Notes under the pieces: model-generated
Database searches by the model: none
What the model was told of the DNA's origin: nothing
What the model saw: only the letters and a program-made list of their open reading frames with translations
Translations under genes and position numbers: made by a program
In this document: one piece after another, positions 11,111 through 24,780 of the stretch
How positions within the stretch are numbered: position 1 is the stretch's first letter
Layout: each line of letters starts with the position of its first letter
Assembly (NCBI GenBank): GCA_022496185.1
Contig: WTXG01000126.1
Location: 46,071 to 110,070 of the forward strand
Length of the DNA: 64,000 nt
Origin: Multifurca ochricompacta
Taxonomy: Eukaryota > Basidiomycota > Agaricomycetes > Russulales > Russulaceae
Reading direction: 5' to 3'

Positions 11111-11703
11111 TGTTACATCTGGTGTGGGACATTCTACACAACTTGTGTGACAGCATGATCTACAGGTTCAGGTAAGAAACCAATAAGGCTTCTTGGAGTT
11201 CAGGTGAGATGAGTCAAAGTCGAAGGGGCTGTTCCCTAAGACAATGTTGAGCGGAGAAGTGCCGAAAGCACTGGGACGAACGAGTCAAGGATCCAAGGGG
11301 ATGTCCAGAAGACAAGCACTGATGTATTCAATAAGTCGAGTCTGAGGTCTACAATGTAGTTACAGCAGACTTATATATGTAATCGAATGGGTGTCTATGA
11401 GATAAGAGACTGGAGTCAGGTGGGCCCGAATATACGGAAGCAGAGGGTGTAAAGCCTGGCTTCTGATAGGGTATTAAGTAAGTGTCTGGTTGTAAAGATA
11501 AAGAGATAACAAGATAAAAGATAAGGGGTCAAACATAGGTACACAGTGAGTCAACAAGTCCAAAGCGAGTCACAGGGATGGAAGCAGGGCACATGAAGGG
11601 TCCCAGGATGGAGATGTGATCAGGAAGTGCAGAGTGGGTGGTAAGGTGGGGTCGTCATTGGGAAGGGTAAAGAAAATGGGGTTACTTGGCAGAGACTGTA
11701 ACA
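11111..11703 (-). repeat. gypsy-1 LTR, copy b (5' LTR)
   Basis: A 593 bp block from TGTTAC to TGTAACA, alignable end to end with 726-1317. It lies immediately upstream of the gypsy-1b gag on the minus strand. It abuts the gypsy-2 gag at 11704, so gypsy-1b probably inserted into gypsy-2. The matching 3' end is not in the window. Confidence 0.75.
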
Positions 11704-13483
11704 CTCTTGGACACGACTGGAAATGCCTTTGAGATGGTCGCATCCTTCCTGTGAACGAATATCTCAGTAATTTCCCCAACATCAACCTCATCAGCAACCT
11801 TGACCCCCACACATTCTACGGAACATACAATGGAAAAGAAGTCTGTTGGTCTGACACCCATACAGTGTGGGTCTATCTTAATAACCACCATGTCCAATTC
11901 CCAGTTGCTTCTATCACCTCAGACAAAGAAGAAGCATCCCAGTCCCTTGAAGCTGTAGAGCAATCCCTTCGTGCTATCACCCTCAGAACCCCCCCTACTC
12001 TCCCATCCATATCCCTTGCCTCCACAACTACTGCTATTGCTTCACACCCTCCAAAGACACCAACACCTCTAAATATCATGAGTACTATTGCTGCCTCCAG
12101 TGGAAAGATCCTGGGATCATCCCCAGAATCTTTTGACGGTCAAGCTTCTAAAGCAGAACATTTCTGGTCTCAACTAGCCAACTACTACTACCTGAATGAA
12201 GGTGCCTTCACTGATGAGAGTAGATGAGTCTCTGCAGCCCTCACCCACTTTAAACTTGATACACCAGCAGGAGAATGGGCCAGAGACCACACCAACACTG
12301 CACTCCAAGCCAACCCCCCTTCCTTTGGGACTTGGGACCACTTCAGAATTGACTTTGAAAAACAGTTCATTCCAGTAGAGAGTCACCTCCTGTCCACCAA
12401 AGCCATGTATGAAATTCGCCAAGGCACTCACCCTTCAATGACTGGTACCAAGAATGGTCCACCCATGCTACTCATGCTACAGTGGATGAAAACACCAAGA
12501 TCTATGCCTTCTGAAGCATGATCAATCAAGGCCTAGGACAGAAACTCCTTGGACTATCCCCCCAGCCTACCACACTCCATGATCTTGTCACTAAGGCCAG
12601 AGAATTTGATGCAGCATGGCAGCTTTATGGCAAACCACCAAGCCTCGGCCTCTCCATCTGCACATTGGAGAAGCCACCACTGACAACCCAGAGACCCAAG
12701 TCAACTTTGTTGCCTCTTCCCAGCCCAGAAACCCTAACACCCCTCCATGCACTACCAAGTTGACCCCAGAAGAAAAGAAGTATCGACAAGAAAACAAACT
12801 TTGCTTCTATTGTGGGAAGCCTAATCACATTGCCAATCAATGTTGCAGCAAGACCAGGGCCATCCAAGGTCAAGGACCTCCTCGCCCTACCCCAGTAAGA
12901 GCCCTAGCCTCAGAAGAAACACCCCCCCAAGCACCACAACCTCCCCCTGACTACCTCTCAGTATCTGCCACCAAGAGCTATGAAGATCCAGTACCATACA
13001 TGATGGATGAAGATGGACCTTTGGATTTTTAACACATCCTACAGCTGCACTGTCTGTGAGGACTTCTTGTAACCCCAGTGTTCCTTGTATGAGCCACTCT
13101 GCAGTCCTAGATAACCTTGGTTTTGAGCATGTATCCTTGTTAGTGACTAGAAATGCTAGATCACCTTCTATTGTGCTCAAAGCAGAACTCATTGGATGAA
13201 ACACTAGGAAGAAAATCAGTGTGCATGCCCTAATAGATAGTGGGGCAGAAGGATTAATAATCCACCAAGACTATGCCAAAGCACATCACCTAACCTTGAG
13301 CACCCTTGCCAAGCCTCTCTGAGTCAAGAATGTGGATGGAACTAGTAATGCTAATGGAGCCATTTACCACACCACAACCCAAATCCTATGACTACCCCTC
13401 TGAGACCAATACCATGAAGAACTTGCAGAGTTCTATGTCACTAATATAGGGGACCATGACATTATCTTAGGAACTGACTGGCT
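11704..13483 (+). pseudogene. gypsy-2 gag and protease fragment
   Basis: Plus-strand Ty3/gypsy remains. A gag-like frame carries FDGQASKAEHFWSQLANYYYLNEGAF and then, after a stop, VSAALTHFKLDTPAGEWA. Further on come a zinc knuckle CFYCGKPNHIANQC (about 12800-12842) and a protease ALIDSGAEGLIIHQDYAKAH (about 13228). It reaches IILGTDWL at 13483, where copia B#2 is inserted. Stops TGA at 12225, 13320, 13389 and 13401 sit where CGA (Arg) would be expected. There are frameshifts around 12500-12600. The frame continues in inverted form at 24780-24044. Confidence 0.85.
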
Positions 13484-13991
13484 TGTCAAACAATCATGCT
13501 GCTGGTTATACTGACTGTGGTTAGTAGCGTGTTAGGCTAGAAAGACAAGTATACTTCAGAGGTTGAAGAAACTCTATTACAACTATACTACTGACCTAGA
13601 AAGACAAGTATCTACAAGAGATGTTAGTCAAAGGAAAGTAGAGAGTATAGTAAGACTTACACTTCAGAGGTTGAAGAAACTCTGAAGTGGAACAGACGAA
13701 ACAGACACCCTTATATACCCATGGGGGCCAGGGGAAATGGTCTGTGCACACTGGGAATAAGTCCACAAGTGCCGGACAATAAACAGAGAGGGATAAAGGC
13801 CATTGGCCAAAGAGATATCACATGCTTACTGCACATTACTAAGTCCATCACTAATCAGCTGAGTAAGGAGAGAAAGAAGTGTAATAAAGATAACATAAAA
13901 AGTCCGATACTCCGAGATCTAATCTAATCTAATCTACAGCTGAAGCGAACCTAGATGCCTGAAGCATCTCCAGACACGTCCTGTGTCAACA
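13484..13991 (-). repeat. Copia B#2 3' LTR (TSD TGGCT)
   Basis: A 508 bp family B LTR. Exon 1 is 13683-13661, intron-like segment 13660-13612 (49 nt), exon 2 13611-13596, and joined repeat 13575-13537 (39 of 39). The left flank is TGGCT (13479-13483). Its partner duplication is AGCCA at 24776-24780, on the far side of an inverted segment. Confidence 0.92.
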
Positions 13992-16900
13992 TCCCTCCAT
14001 GGTGAAGGCATCGATCATTAGGTGGAAATGAGTTGAGTGAGCACACTGCTTGTTCACAATTAAATGAACATATCGCCAGCCAGAGATCCAACTTCTCTAA
14101 CTCTTTGTGAGCTTTGCATACAAGTTGTAGATTCGCTTATGCAAGTCTACACACCTCTTGTGTCACTCTCAAGGTCAAGAACGTGCTCATGTGGCATGGT
14201 GGGAAAGTGAAAATGGTGAACCAAGTCTCCAGATTCCAGCTCCTCATTCCAGTACTAGTCCAAATCCAGTTACCATAAGATCAAAAGATGATCTGGGCAG
14301 AGACTTTGTAAGGCCATCTGCCAGCATCTCTCCAGTGGGAGTTCACACCAAGTCTATCTGGTGTGATTCTACATACTCCCTAATGGCATGGTACTTTATT
14401 GGTATGTGCTTTGATCACCTTCCTGTGACAGGGTTTAATGCAAGATCTACTGCACCCTTATTGTCACAATGCAGTTGTATGGGTGAACTAACTTCATAAC
14501 CCAACTCCTGCATGAATGTCCTATACCACACTGCCTGATTTGAAGCCTCAGCAAGGCTCATATACTTGGCTTCAGTGGTGGACTGTGCTACTGTCTTCTG
14601 CTTCCTGGAACACCAACTAATGGCTCCATTAGCAAGAAAAAAGACATAGCCAGAGGTGGAGCGGCGGTCCTCTTGATCTCCCCATGAGGAGTCCGCAAAA
14701 CCATGAAGGCCAACTTCACCATTCCCTCCAGAGTAGCGCAACTTGTAGTCTTTTGTAGTGTTTAGATATGCTAAGACATACTTTGCTAGTCGCATGTGCT
14801 GCTGGGAAGGGTTGGAAGCAAATTGGCTAAGGCGTGCAACAGCAAAACTAATGTCAGGTCTGCTTCCAATCTGCACCCAAAGCAGAGACCCCATTAACTG
14901 CTGATACCTCTTAATATCAGAGGTAGATGCCTGGTCTTCAAACTTGACCAAATGAACATCCACGCCAGAGGGTAGAGGAGTATATACTGGGTTGGAATCC
15001 CCCATTCCAAACCTCTCAACTATGGAGGATACATAGGCTGTCTGGTCGATGTCCAGTGTCTTGTTAGGACGGTCCCTGGTGATGTTAACTCCAAGGTAGG
15101 ACTGGATTTCACCAAGATCGGTCATCTCATATCGGCTAGATAGAGAGTCCTTCAGCCATTGTATCTTCTTAGTGGAGGACCCAAGTATAGTGATGTCATC
15201 AACATATAAAATGACGAAAAGTGAACCATCCCCCTCTTGGTGATGATACACATATACTCCTGCATCAGAGTACGTCCGAGTAAAGCTCAGTTCATTGAGA
15301 ACTGCATGAAATTGCAAGTTCCATGCTCGGGAAGCTTGTTTGAGGCCATACAGAGCCTTCTGCAGCCTACAAACTTTGGACTCTTGTCCAGCAACGACAA
15401 AACCAACAGGTTGCTCCATATAAATCTCCTCATCCAGATCGCCATGTAAGAATGCCGATTTGACATCCATTTGGTGGATTTCCCAATCCTCAAGCGCAGC
15501 CAACGCTAATAGTAGTCTAAGAGACTCAAATCTGGCGACTGGGGAGAAGGTTTCATTGAAGTCCACCCCCTCTATTTGGGTGAACCCTTTTGCTACAAGC
15601 CTAGCACGAAAGCGTCCATCTGCTTTCAATTTAAAGACCCACTTGGACTTTACAGCCTTTCTACCTTCAGGAAGGTCTTCAAGGCGCCACACTTTAAGTT
15701 TTTCTAAGGCATCAATTTCATATTGACATGCCTCAAGCCAATCACTGGCATTATCAGACTCCATTGCTTCTTTAAATGTAAGAGGATCCCTATAAGGCGA
15801 TCCTGCAGCATTAAGTAGATCCATCTGACCAAGTCTGGAAGAACCTTGCACAAACTCTGCATTTTCCTTGTTGTAGAAGCGAGGATTCAGACGACGATTG
15901 CGATTGGGGCGTGCAGTATCCAAGTCCAAATCTTCTTGGATTGCCCTATCTCGTCGTTCAGAGCGTGGACTTGTCCTCTGAAAATTAGGTTGAGGAATTC
16001 TGTCTGCAATCCTTTGTGATTTTCTGATTGCCTTGGTTCTTTTGGGAGGGGAGGATGGTTCCATGATTTGCGATGGAGGGGTCTGATATATAGTCTGAGG
16101 GTGTGTGGTGTCTACATTACGTGTGGGTGTGGTAGGCTGTGGTGCTAATTGAGGAGGTACTATGTCCTCCTGTTCCTCTTCTAGGTCTTCCTCATCTTGA
16201 GGAGCCTCAGGAACATGTGTAGCTGTTGCTGGTGGTGGCTGGACTGGGCCACTAGGTAAAGTAAATGAGCCACCTTCTGAAGGTTGCTCTACTGGTTTGT
16301 CTGCTCTGCTGTCCTTATCAGAGCGGGATGGGAAGGATCTCTCATCAAAAGTAACATCTCATGAAAAGATGAGAGACCGGGTACGACTATCCCAAAGTGT
16401 ATAGCCCTTAGAAGTGGGCTCATACCCAACAAAGACGGCTTCCCTGGCTTTGGGATCTAGTTTACGCCGCTTGCCCTCTGGAACATGATAATAGGCTTTG
16501 CAACCAAAGACCTTGAAATACGAGACATCTGGTTTGTTCCCAACCAGAAGCTCAAGCGGAGTCTTCCACTTATTAGAACGGATGGGAGTTCTATTATATA
16601 TATGACATGCTGTCTCAACAGCACACTCCCAAAAACCAAGAGACAGGCCAGCATTGTGCAGCATGCTAGTGCCTTTTTCCATAATGGTTCTATTAAATCT
16701 CTCGGCCCTTCTGTTCTGTTGTGGGCTATACGGCATCGTAAGTTTATGCTCTATGCCATAATCTTCAAGCATTGCCTTCAGCGCCTTGTTCACATACTCA
16801 CCACCACGATCTGTATGAAGACACTTGATTTTATGATTAAATTTATTTTCTAGTAGTGTCTTCAGTTTATTAAAAACTGGTGTAAACAGATCTTTAGACT

Positions 16901-17457
16901 TCATTGGAACGATTAAAGCATATCTGCTAAAGTCGTCCAAGAAGGTGGCAAAGTATAGATTCCCTTGTATTGAACTGCACTGCAAGGGTCCTACAAGATC
17001 ACTATGAAGGATCTCAAGGGGGCTGATGCGCGCTTTGAAGATGGGGAAATGGAAGACAATGGGACTTGCCCATTTCACAGCCATAACATGGCTTGTCTTC
17101 CACTTGGCTATCATTTATTTTGAGGCCTTTAACCGCCTCAGGAGCATATCTTTTCAGGGCTTCTTTAGACATATGGCCCATTCTTTGATGCCAGATTTCA
17201 AGTGAGGCAGATGCAGTTGTATGGATAGTGCTTAGGACGTGTTTGCCTAGTACCCAATACAATTTGCCAAACTTCCATGCTTCCACTATAATGTTATCAC
17301 CATATTTTATTGTTGCCTTCTTATTATCAAAGAACACAGTTGCCCCTTTTTCTACTAGGGCACTGGCGGAGAGTATTTTATGTCCTCCAGGCATGTGGAG
17401 CACATTGCTCAGTTCCAAGTCGTAACCTTGATCAGTCCTGATGACCACGGTTCCAAC
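13992..17457 (-). pseudogene. Copia B#2, 3' half: integrase, reverse transcriptase, RNase H
   Basis: The minus frames 17448-17014, 17114-16359 and 16064-14415 together give GAG-pre-integrase WHQRMGHMSKE, integrase (HSDLVGPL, HTDRGGEY), reverse transcriptase (YVDDITIL) and RNase H. They are very close to copia B#1. There are breaks near 17040-17110 and 16100-16360. The frame ends at the same TGA as in B#1 (14415), and the second TGA is also shared. The region is cut at 17457 by copia A#1 after GTTGG. The remaining gag-protease part of the same element lies inverted at 24781-27221. Confidence 0.9.
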
Positions 17458-17988
17458 TGTGAAACAGGCATGTGCGCAGCATACTGACTGTAGAAGTTAG
17501 CGGGTTAGGCTAGAAAGACAAGTTATACTTCAGAGGTGAAGAAAACTCTATTGTACTATACTACACACCTAGAAAGACAAGTTATCTACATGAGACGGTT
17601 AGTCAAAGGTAAAGTAGTAAGTAAGAGAAATGGGACTTACACTTCAGAGGTGAAGAAAACTCTGAAGTGTAGAGGACGAAACAGACACCCTTATATACTA
17701 TCCAAGGGATGGTCTGTGCACTTGGAATAAGTCCACAAGTGCCGGACAAAGTCCAAACAATAAACATGAGGGAGAAAGGCCATTGGCCACTACAGAAATC
17801 ACATGTTACATGGTGCATCAGTCAGCTACTGCGGAATGTGAGAAGGAAAGTAATAATGATAATGTAAATAGTCCGAAACTCCGGTATCTAATCTAATCTA
17901 CAAAGTAGCTAATCTAATCTAATCTACAAAGTAGCTAATCTAATCACCTGATGCCTGAAGCATCACCGAACATCTTCTGTGTTCAACA
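17458..17988 (-). repeat. Copia A#1 3' LTR
   Basis: A 531 bp LTR. It is longer than its relatives because a short segment around TACAAAGTAGCTAATCTAAT (about 17899-17945) is duplicated in tandem. Exon 1 is 17663-17641, intron-like segment 17640-17586 (55 nt), exon 2 17585-17569, and joined repeat 17549-17510 (40 of 40). Confidence 0.92.
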
Positions 17989-18279
17989 TCCCTCCATGCT
18001 GAAGGCATCTGGTCATTTATGGGAAATGAATTGAATGAGCACACTGCCATTACAATTAAACGAGCATATCGCCAGCCACAGATCCAACTTTTCTAACTCT
18101 CAAGTGCGGTTTGTGAGTTTTGCATACGAGTTGTAGATTCGCTTATGCAAGCTGAATGCTTGACATATCTACTTCGTACACACCACTTGCGTCACTCTCG
18201 AGGTCGAGAACGTGCTCATATGGCATGGTGGGAAAGTGAGACTGGTATACAAAGTCTCCAAATTCCAGCTCTTCTCATT

Positions 18280-21200
18280 TCAGCATAAGTCCAAGTCCTT
18301 TACCATGGTTTCAAACGATGCTCTTGGTAGAGACTTAGTGAAGCCATCTGCCAGCATCTCACCTGTAGGGGTTCGCACTAGTTCAATTGTGTGCGATTCA
18401 ATGTACCCCCTAATGGTATGGTACTTGATAGGTATATGCTTTGACCGCCTTCCTGTGACAGGGTTTAATGCTAGATCCACAGCACCCTTATTGTCACAAT
18501 GGAGTAGTATAGGGGAGGATACCTCATACCCTAGTTCCTCCATAAAAGTCCTATACCACACTGCCTGATTTGCAGCCTCGGAGAGGCTCATATACTCGGC
18601 TTCAGTGGTGGACTGTGCTACTGTTTTCTGTTTTCTGGAACACCATGAAATGGCACCATTTGCCAAGAAAAACACATAGCCTGAGGTAGAGCGGCAGTCC
18701 TCTTGATCTCCCCATGAGGAATCTGCAAAGCCATGAAGGCCACTCTCACCATTCCCTCCAGAATATCGCAACTTGCAGTCTTTTGTACTATTAAGATATT
18801 TTAAGACATATTTTGCAAGTCGCATGTGATCTTGAGAGGGGTTGGAAGCGTATTGACTAAGGCGCGCCACAGCAAAACTGATGTCGGGTCTGCTTCCAAT
18901 CTGCACCCATAGCAGAGACCCCATCAACTGTTGGTACTTCTTTATCTCAGAAGTAGATGCCTGGCCATCAAACTTGACCAGATGAACATCAGCGCCAGAG
19001 GGAGTGGAGTATATACTCGGTTGGAATCCCTCATCCCAAACTTCTCAATAATAGATAAAACATAGGCTGCTTGATCAATTTCCAGCGTCTTATTAGGACG
19101 ATCCCTGGTGATGTTAACTCCAAGGTATGACTGGATTTCTCCCAAGTCAGTCATCTCATATCGACTAGATAAAGACGACTTCAGCCATGTTATTCTATAT
19201 TCGAAGATCCAAGTATAGTAATGTCATCTACATAGAGAATGACATACAGTGAATCACCCTCCACCTTTTGATGAAACACATATACTCCTGCATCAGAGTA
19301 CGTCCGAGTGAAGCCCAGTTCATGAAGAACTGCATGGAATTGTAGATTCCATGCTCGGGAGGCTTGTTTGAGGCCATATAGTGCTTTTTGTAGCCTGCAA
19401 ACTTTGGACTCTTGACCAGCAACGACGAAACCAACAGGTTGCTCCATATAAATCTCTTCATCCAGATCGCCATGTAGGAATGCCGACTTGACATCCATTT
19501 GGTGGATTTCCCAATCCTCTAGCGTAGCTAGCGCTAGTAATAATCTAAGTGATTCGAATCTGGCGACTGGTGAGAATGTTTCGTCGAAGTCCACCCCTTC
19601 TATTTGGGTGAAACCTTTTGCCACGAGCCTAGCACGAAACCGTCCATCTGGTTTCAGCTTAAAAACCCATTTTGACTTGACAGCCTTTCTTCCTTTTGGA
19701 AGATCTTCAAGGCGCCATACATCTAGTTTATCTAAGGCATCAATTTCATATTTACATGCCTCAAGCCATTCACTGGCATTGTCAGACTGCATTGCCTCCT
19801 GAAAAGTCAGGGGGTCTCTGTAAGAGACGCCTGCGGCATACAGCAACTCCATGTGTCCAAGTCTGGTTGAACCTTGCACGAACTCTGCATTATCCTCATT
19901 ATAAAATCGAGGATTCATGCGGCGTGAACATTTAGGACGGGCAGTATCAAGATCTAAATCTTCCTGCACAGCCTGGTCACGTTGCTGAGAGCGTGGACTT
20001 TCCCTAGTAAATACTGGTTGGGGAAGTCTGCCAATAGCCTTTTTCTTAGACTGTCTTTTGGCACGGGTTCTTTCGGGGAGTTCTGATGGTTCCAAGATTT
20101 GGGATGGAGGTGTCTGATAGATGGTCTGATCATGTGTGTCAAGCTCATTATCGGGTGTGGTAGGCTCTGGATTTACTTGAGGAGGTTCCACTACCTCCTG
20201 TTCCTCAACCTCGGTGTCCTTGTCTTCAGGAACCTGAGGAACTGTGGCTATTGCTGGTTGAGGCTGGACAGGCCTCTCAACTTCTAGTAAAAAGGTGTAA
20301 CTTTTTCTTTTGTTTTCCCTTGCTGTCCTTGGCAAGGTTGGATGGGAAGGACCCTCATCAAATGTCACATCTCTTGACAATACGAAGGATCGAGTATGCA
20401 TGTCCCAAAGGAGATATCCTTTAGAGTGGGGTGCATACCCGACAAAGACTGTCTCCCTGGCTTTGTGATCCAGTTTACGTCTTTTGTCCTCTGGGACAGT
20501 GTAGTAGGCTAAGCAGCCAAATATTTTAAAGTAAGAAACATCTGGAATGTCCCCATCCAGAAGTTCTAGCGGTGTCCTCCACTTATTAGAACGGATAGGC
20601 GTTCTATTGTATATGTGACAGGCTGTTCGCACTGCACATTCCCAGAAGCCAAGGGAAAGACCAGCATGATGCAGCATACTGGTGGCCTTTTCCATGATGG
20701 TTCTGTTGAACCTTTCAGCCCTTCCGTTTGTTGTGGGGAATATGGCATTGTCAATTTATGCTCTATGCCAGCCTTCTCAAGTATTGACTTTAGCTCCCTA
20801 TTACGAATTCGCCACCTCGATCTGTATGTAAGGTCTTTATTTTCCTGTCTGTTTTGTTTTCCAGGAATGCCTTAATATTACTGAAGACCGATGTAAATTC
20901 ACTTTTAGCTTTCATAGCAACAACTAAAGCAGTTCTGCTAAAGTCATCTATGAAAGTGGCGAAGTATAGGTTCCCTTGAATTGAAGTAGATTGCAAAGGA
21001 CCAACTAGGTCACTATGAATGACTTCCAAGGGTGCTGAAGCTCTCTTTTGAGAGGGAGGGAATGGAAGACGGTGTGATTTTCCCATTTCACAGCCATAAC
21101 ACGGCTTGTCTTCCACTTGGCTATTATCTATACTAAGGCCTTTTACAGCCTTAGGAGCATGTCTTTTGAGGGCCTCTTTTGACATATGACCCATGCGCAA

Positions 21201-22630
21201 ATGCCAGGTATCAAGGCTACTTGATGCAGATTTGTGGGAAGCAGTATTTAGATTCTGCATAGTTTTCCCAAAGACCCAATAGAGTCCCATAGCCTTGACA
21301 CCTTCCGCTATAATTGCATTATTGTACTTTATTTTGACCTCAGATGGAGAAAATTCCACTGAGCCGCCTTTGTCTGTGATGCAGCTTGTGATAGTATTCT
21401 TTCACTACCAGGCATATAGAAGACGTTATTTAACTCTAACTCGTAATTGTTTCGAGTTTTGAGTATAACTTTGCCTGTTCCTTCGACTTGGACTACTGAG
21501 CCATCACCAATTGTCACCGAGTGTCCCTTGTGTGGGAATACTCAGAGAAATCATCTAAGTATGGTGTAAAGTGAGTGGTGGCTCCACTGTCCATCATCCA
21601 AGGATTGCTGCCATCATCGACTTCTTGCGTATGTTCGGTCATATATAAAGTGAAATGCGAGGTGTCTCATGCACCTCCTGTATTCTGCCACTACCATTAA
21701 CTATGGTAGCTACTTGTGTGGAGTTATTATGTACACTGGGGCCTTGCCCCTTCCTCTTGTTGCCCTTTTTGCCTGCATCAGCATTGGCTCTGTCCTGTTT
21801 CCTTTGCCGACATTCGTTAGCCTTGTGGCCCGGCTTCTGGCAATAGAAGCAGGTGACATCATTGGACGATGATGCACCTGCAGGTTGTGGCGTGAAAGAT
21901 ACTTGTTTTTTATTTTTATTTTTGTTGACATGGGCTGCCTTGTTAAGGGCAGCCCCAACACCACTTCCTGCGGGGCCGGCTAGTCGGCTTTCCTCATTTA
22001 AGAACCTTTGTACAAGGTCCTGAGGGGAAAGGCGGTCAGGAGGACCTGACGCCAGGATTGAGCCAGCAATGGCATTGTAGGATGGAGGTAGGGATTGGAG
22101 CAAAATAAAGCTCAACTGGAGATCAGAGATCTCCATCCCATTTTCCTTGAGAGTACTCCTCACATCCAACACACGCTGCAACTGGGGTCTGAATGTTTCC
22201 TTCTTCCAAGCGGAAAGGAGGATACAGAACACCACAAGTTGTAGGTGGCCATGCTCCTACTGAGCCATAGAGCGATTCCAAACGCTCATATTGGCATTGA
22301 CAGAAGGATAAGTTCTGTCAGAGGCAATTTGGGAGTATGTTTCTGGTGATGTGACCATCACCAGAACTCCCATGAGGACTTCCTCCACTCTGTTCCACTC
22401 CTGGTACATTGGCTCTGACCATGATGCAAAGCGTTTGGCGTACTCGTCATCCTTTTCTCCATCCTCTGGCTTGGGAGCATTAGGAACTCAGGGGCATCAT
22501 GCGTGATGTGCCTCTTCATTCCATTGATCCTCAGCAGGGCAGTGAAGGACACCGACCACTGCTGCCAGTTGGAGCCATCAAGCTTATCAAACTTGAAGGT
22601 AGGGGGGAAGACGATGGAAGACATTTGAGA
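18280..22630 (-). pseudogene. Copia A#1 gag-pol, broken
   Basis: Minus-strand frames follow the copia order. Gag comes first (start MSSIVFPPTFKF near 22625), then zinc knuckle CFYCQKPGHKANEC (about 21850). Integrase pieces lie at 21359-20790, C-terminal integrase plus reverse transcriptase at 20695-19190 (501 codons, YVDDITIL), and an intact RNase H tail at 18927-18280 ending FETMVKDLDLC. Several single-base shifts break it. Three of them (after ASQTK, at MPYSPQQ, and after YTPLP) are identical in copia A#2 and lie in short homopolymers. Others, for example near 19195 and 22490, are private to this copy. No single intact polyprotein can be made. Confidence 0.88.
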
Positions 22631-23549
22631 TGATTTTAAAAAGGTTGATCCTGGTTCCAAGGAGCAGTTAGAACCAGTTGTCCAGGTCTCATTGAAGAGG
22701 GCCCGTCCATTCTGTGGCGCTATGCTTCAGAACTTAAAAAAGTCCTGCCTCTGATGTGCGACTTCTAAGTAGTATAGTAACTGTCTAGCGCCATCTACAA
22801 CAAGTCCTAAGCCCACATCAGGGGGACATTGTGTAAATAGATGGGGAGTCATGTCATGGAGGAGCCAACCGCAAGTTCCACTAGAGACAAAGGGTATAGA
22901 GCCCTTCCTCTAGTGCTGGTGGTGGAGTCCATGATTAAGCCCTAGATGATTGGGGCCATGACTATAGTAGACTATTAGGTTTCCTCTGGTTGGGGCGGAC
23001 CCCCAATGAAAGCAGCGGGTACTTCTGCCCAGAGACGAAACCCTCTAGCTACTGTGTATATACTATAGTAGTTCAAGCCTACTTGTATCGAGCCCAAGGT
23101 CATGGGAGTGACTACCCATGCCTTGTTCTAGACCCTAAACTCTACCAGCAGGTCGCTAAACCTGGCTTACGGATCGAGCCAAGCATTGACTGAACCTATA
23201 GCCCCAAGCCTTCTGGGCAAGTGGCCTACTAAGACTATGGATGGGACGAAAACCCAGCTACAACTAAGAATACTATTTACTTAGAGCGCACATGAGGAAC
23301 TTAAGGTGTTTCACCCGCTTAGGGTCCCTCATCACCTCTTGCAAGAATCCCCTGAGGGACTAGCCAGACAGATCAAGGTGGGCACATAAAGTGCACCACC
23401 TTGTGGACAGTTAAGGGCAAGAGAAAAGAAATTGAAGCTCACTGTGACGGTGATTGGGAAGATGAGTCTTGAAGCAGTGAGCTTGAAGAAAGGTTGGACT
23501 GATCAAATAGAAAGTACAGATCAGTTAAGCGTGCTCAGGGCCCATAACC

Positions 23550-24043
23550 TGTGAAACAGGCATGTGCGCAGCATACTGACTGTAGGTTAGCGGTTAGGCT
23601 AGAAAGACAAGTTAACTTCAGAGGTGAAGAAAACTCTTATACTATACTACACACCTAGAAAGACAAGTTACTACATGAGACGGTTAGTCAAAGGTAAAGT
23701 AGTAAGTAAGAGAAGGGACTTACACTTCAGAGGTGAAGAAAACTCTGAAGTGTAGAGGACGAAACAGACACCCTTATATACTATCCAAGGGATGGTCTGT
23801 GCACTGGAATAAGTCCACAAGTGCCGGACAAAGTCCAAACAATAAACATGAGGGAGAAAGGCCATTGGCCACTACAGAAATCACATGTTACATGGTGCAT
23901 CAGTCAGCTACTGCGGAATGTGAGAAGAAAGTAATAATGATAATGTAAATAGTCCGAAACTCCGGTATCTAATCTAATCTACAAAGTAGCTAATCTAATC
24001 ACCTGATGCCTGAAGCATCACCGAACATCTTCTGTGTTCAACA
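23550..24043 (-). repeat. Copia A#1 5' LTR
   Basis: A 494 bp LTR. Compared with its partner it lacks many single bases scattered through the R/U5 half. Exon 1 is 23746-23724, intron-like segment 23723-23671 (53 nt), exon 2 23670-23655 (16 nt, one base shorter than in the partner LTR), and joined repeat 23637-23599 (39 of 39). The repeat shows the same one-base loss as exon 2. Confidence 0.92.
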
Positions 24044-24780
24044 ATTGTTATATCCCCAGCAGATATCAAACTTGGTGAAGTAGCGAGCATGGTGGGGTTT
24101 GTCAATGAGTTCTGGGATCAAGGGTAGGGGGTAGGCATTCTTTACTGTGATTTCATTCAAGGCTCAATAATCTTGGACAGGACGTAGTTTTCCATCCTTC
24201 TTTTTTACAAAGAAGAAGGGGCTAGCAATGGGGGACTTGGATTCTCTGATATATCCCTTGGCAAGGTGGTCATTTAAGAAAATGTCCAGGGCTTTCTGTT
24301 CTTCAGGGGTGAGCTTGTAGATGCCACAGTCTCGCACTTTGGCATCTGGTTTGAGTTCTATGGCATGGTCCCATGGTTGATGCTGTGGCAAACATTGAGA
24401 GGCTTTCTCTTCAAAGACAGATCGGTATGCGAGGTATTCAGGAGGGAGTTGGTCTTCTAAGGATGTAGGGGTCTTTACTTGATCTGCAGCAATCTGAGTA
24501 GACATGGTGGTCTTGGCACAGATGTGGACAATGAATTTGGGAGGCACTTCTTCTGGAGTAATCATGGGGTGATCTGTGATTAGGGCTGCAAAGGTTTCTG
24601 CTGCTGCTATGAGTGTCTGGTCCATCAGGGGTTTTACTGTGATTGTAGACAGAGTGGGGCAAGAGGGGTGTGTTGAAGCAAAGGTCAGAGGGGTCATGGT
24701 AAGGGTGCAGGATGTGGGGCAATGTTTAAGGTCAGGGTGTCATCTTTCCAGTTTACTTCTGGGTTGTGGCAATGTAGCCA
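24044..24780 (-). pseudogene. gypsy-2 reverse transcriptase fragment, inverted
   Basis: On the minus strand the sequence continues gypsy-2 after GTDWL. It reads HNPEVNWKDDTLTLNI, then the linker, then the reverse transcriptase N-terminus (WDHAIELKPDAKV, YKLTPEEQKALDIFL, SPIASPFFFVKKKDGKLRP). It is cut at 24044 by the copia A#1 LTR. The flank AGCCA at 24776-24780 pairs with TGGCT at 13479-13483. Its orientation is opposite to 11704-13483, which it must originally have followed. Confidence 0.88.

Larger units (their letters stand above)
17458..24043 (-). mobile_element. Copia A#1, full-length Ty1/copia element
   Basis: A 6,586 bp minus-strand element, exactly as long as copia A#2. Its LTRs are 17458-17988 and 23550-24043. 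The left flank is CCAAC (17453-17457). The right flank as it lies is ATTGT, which does not match. The matching CCAAC appears only when 24044-27221 is flipped (GTTGG at 27217-27221). So the element inserted into copia B#2 and one side was later inverted. Its coding region is broken. Confidence 0.93.
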
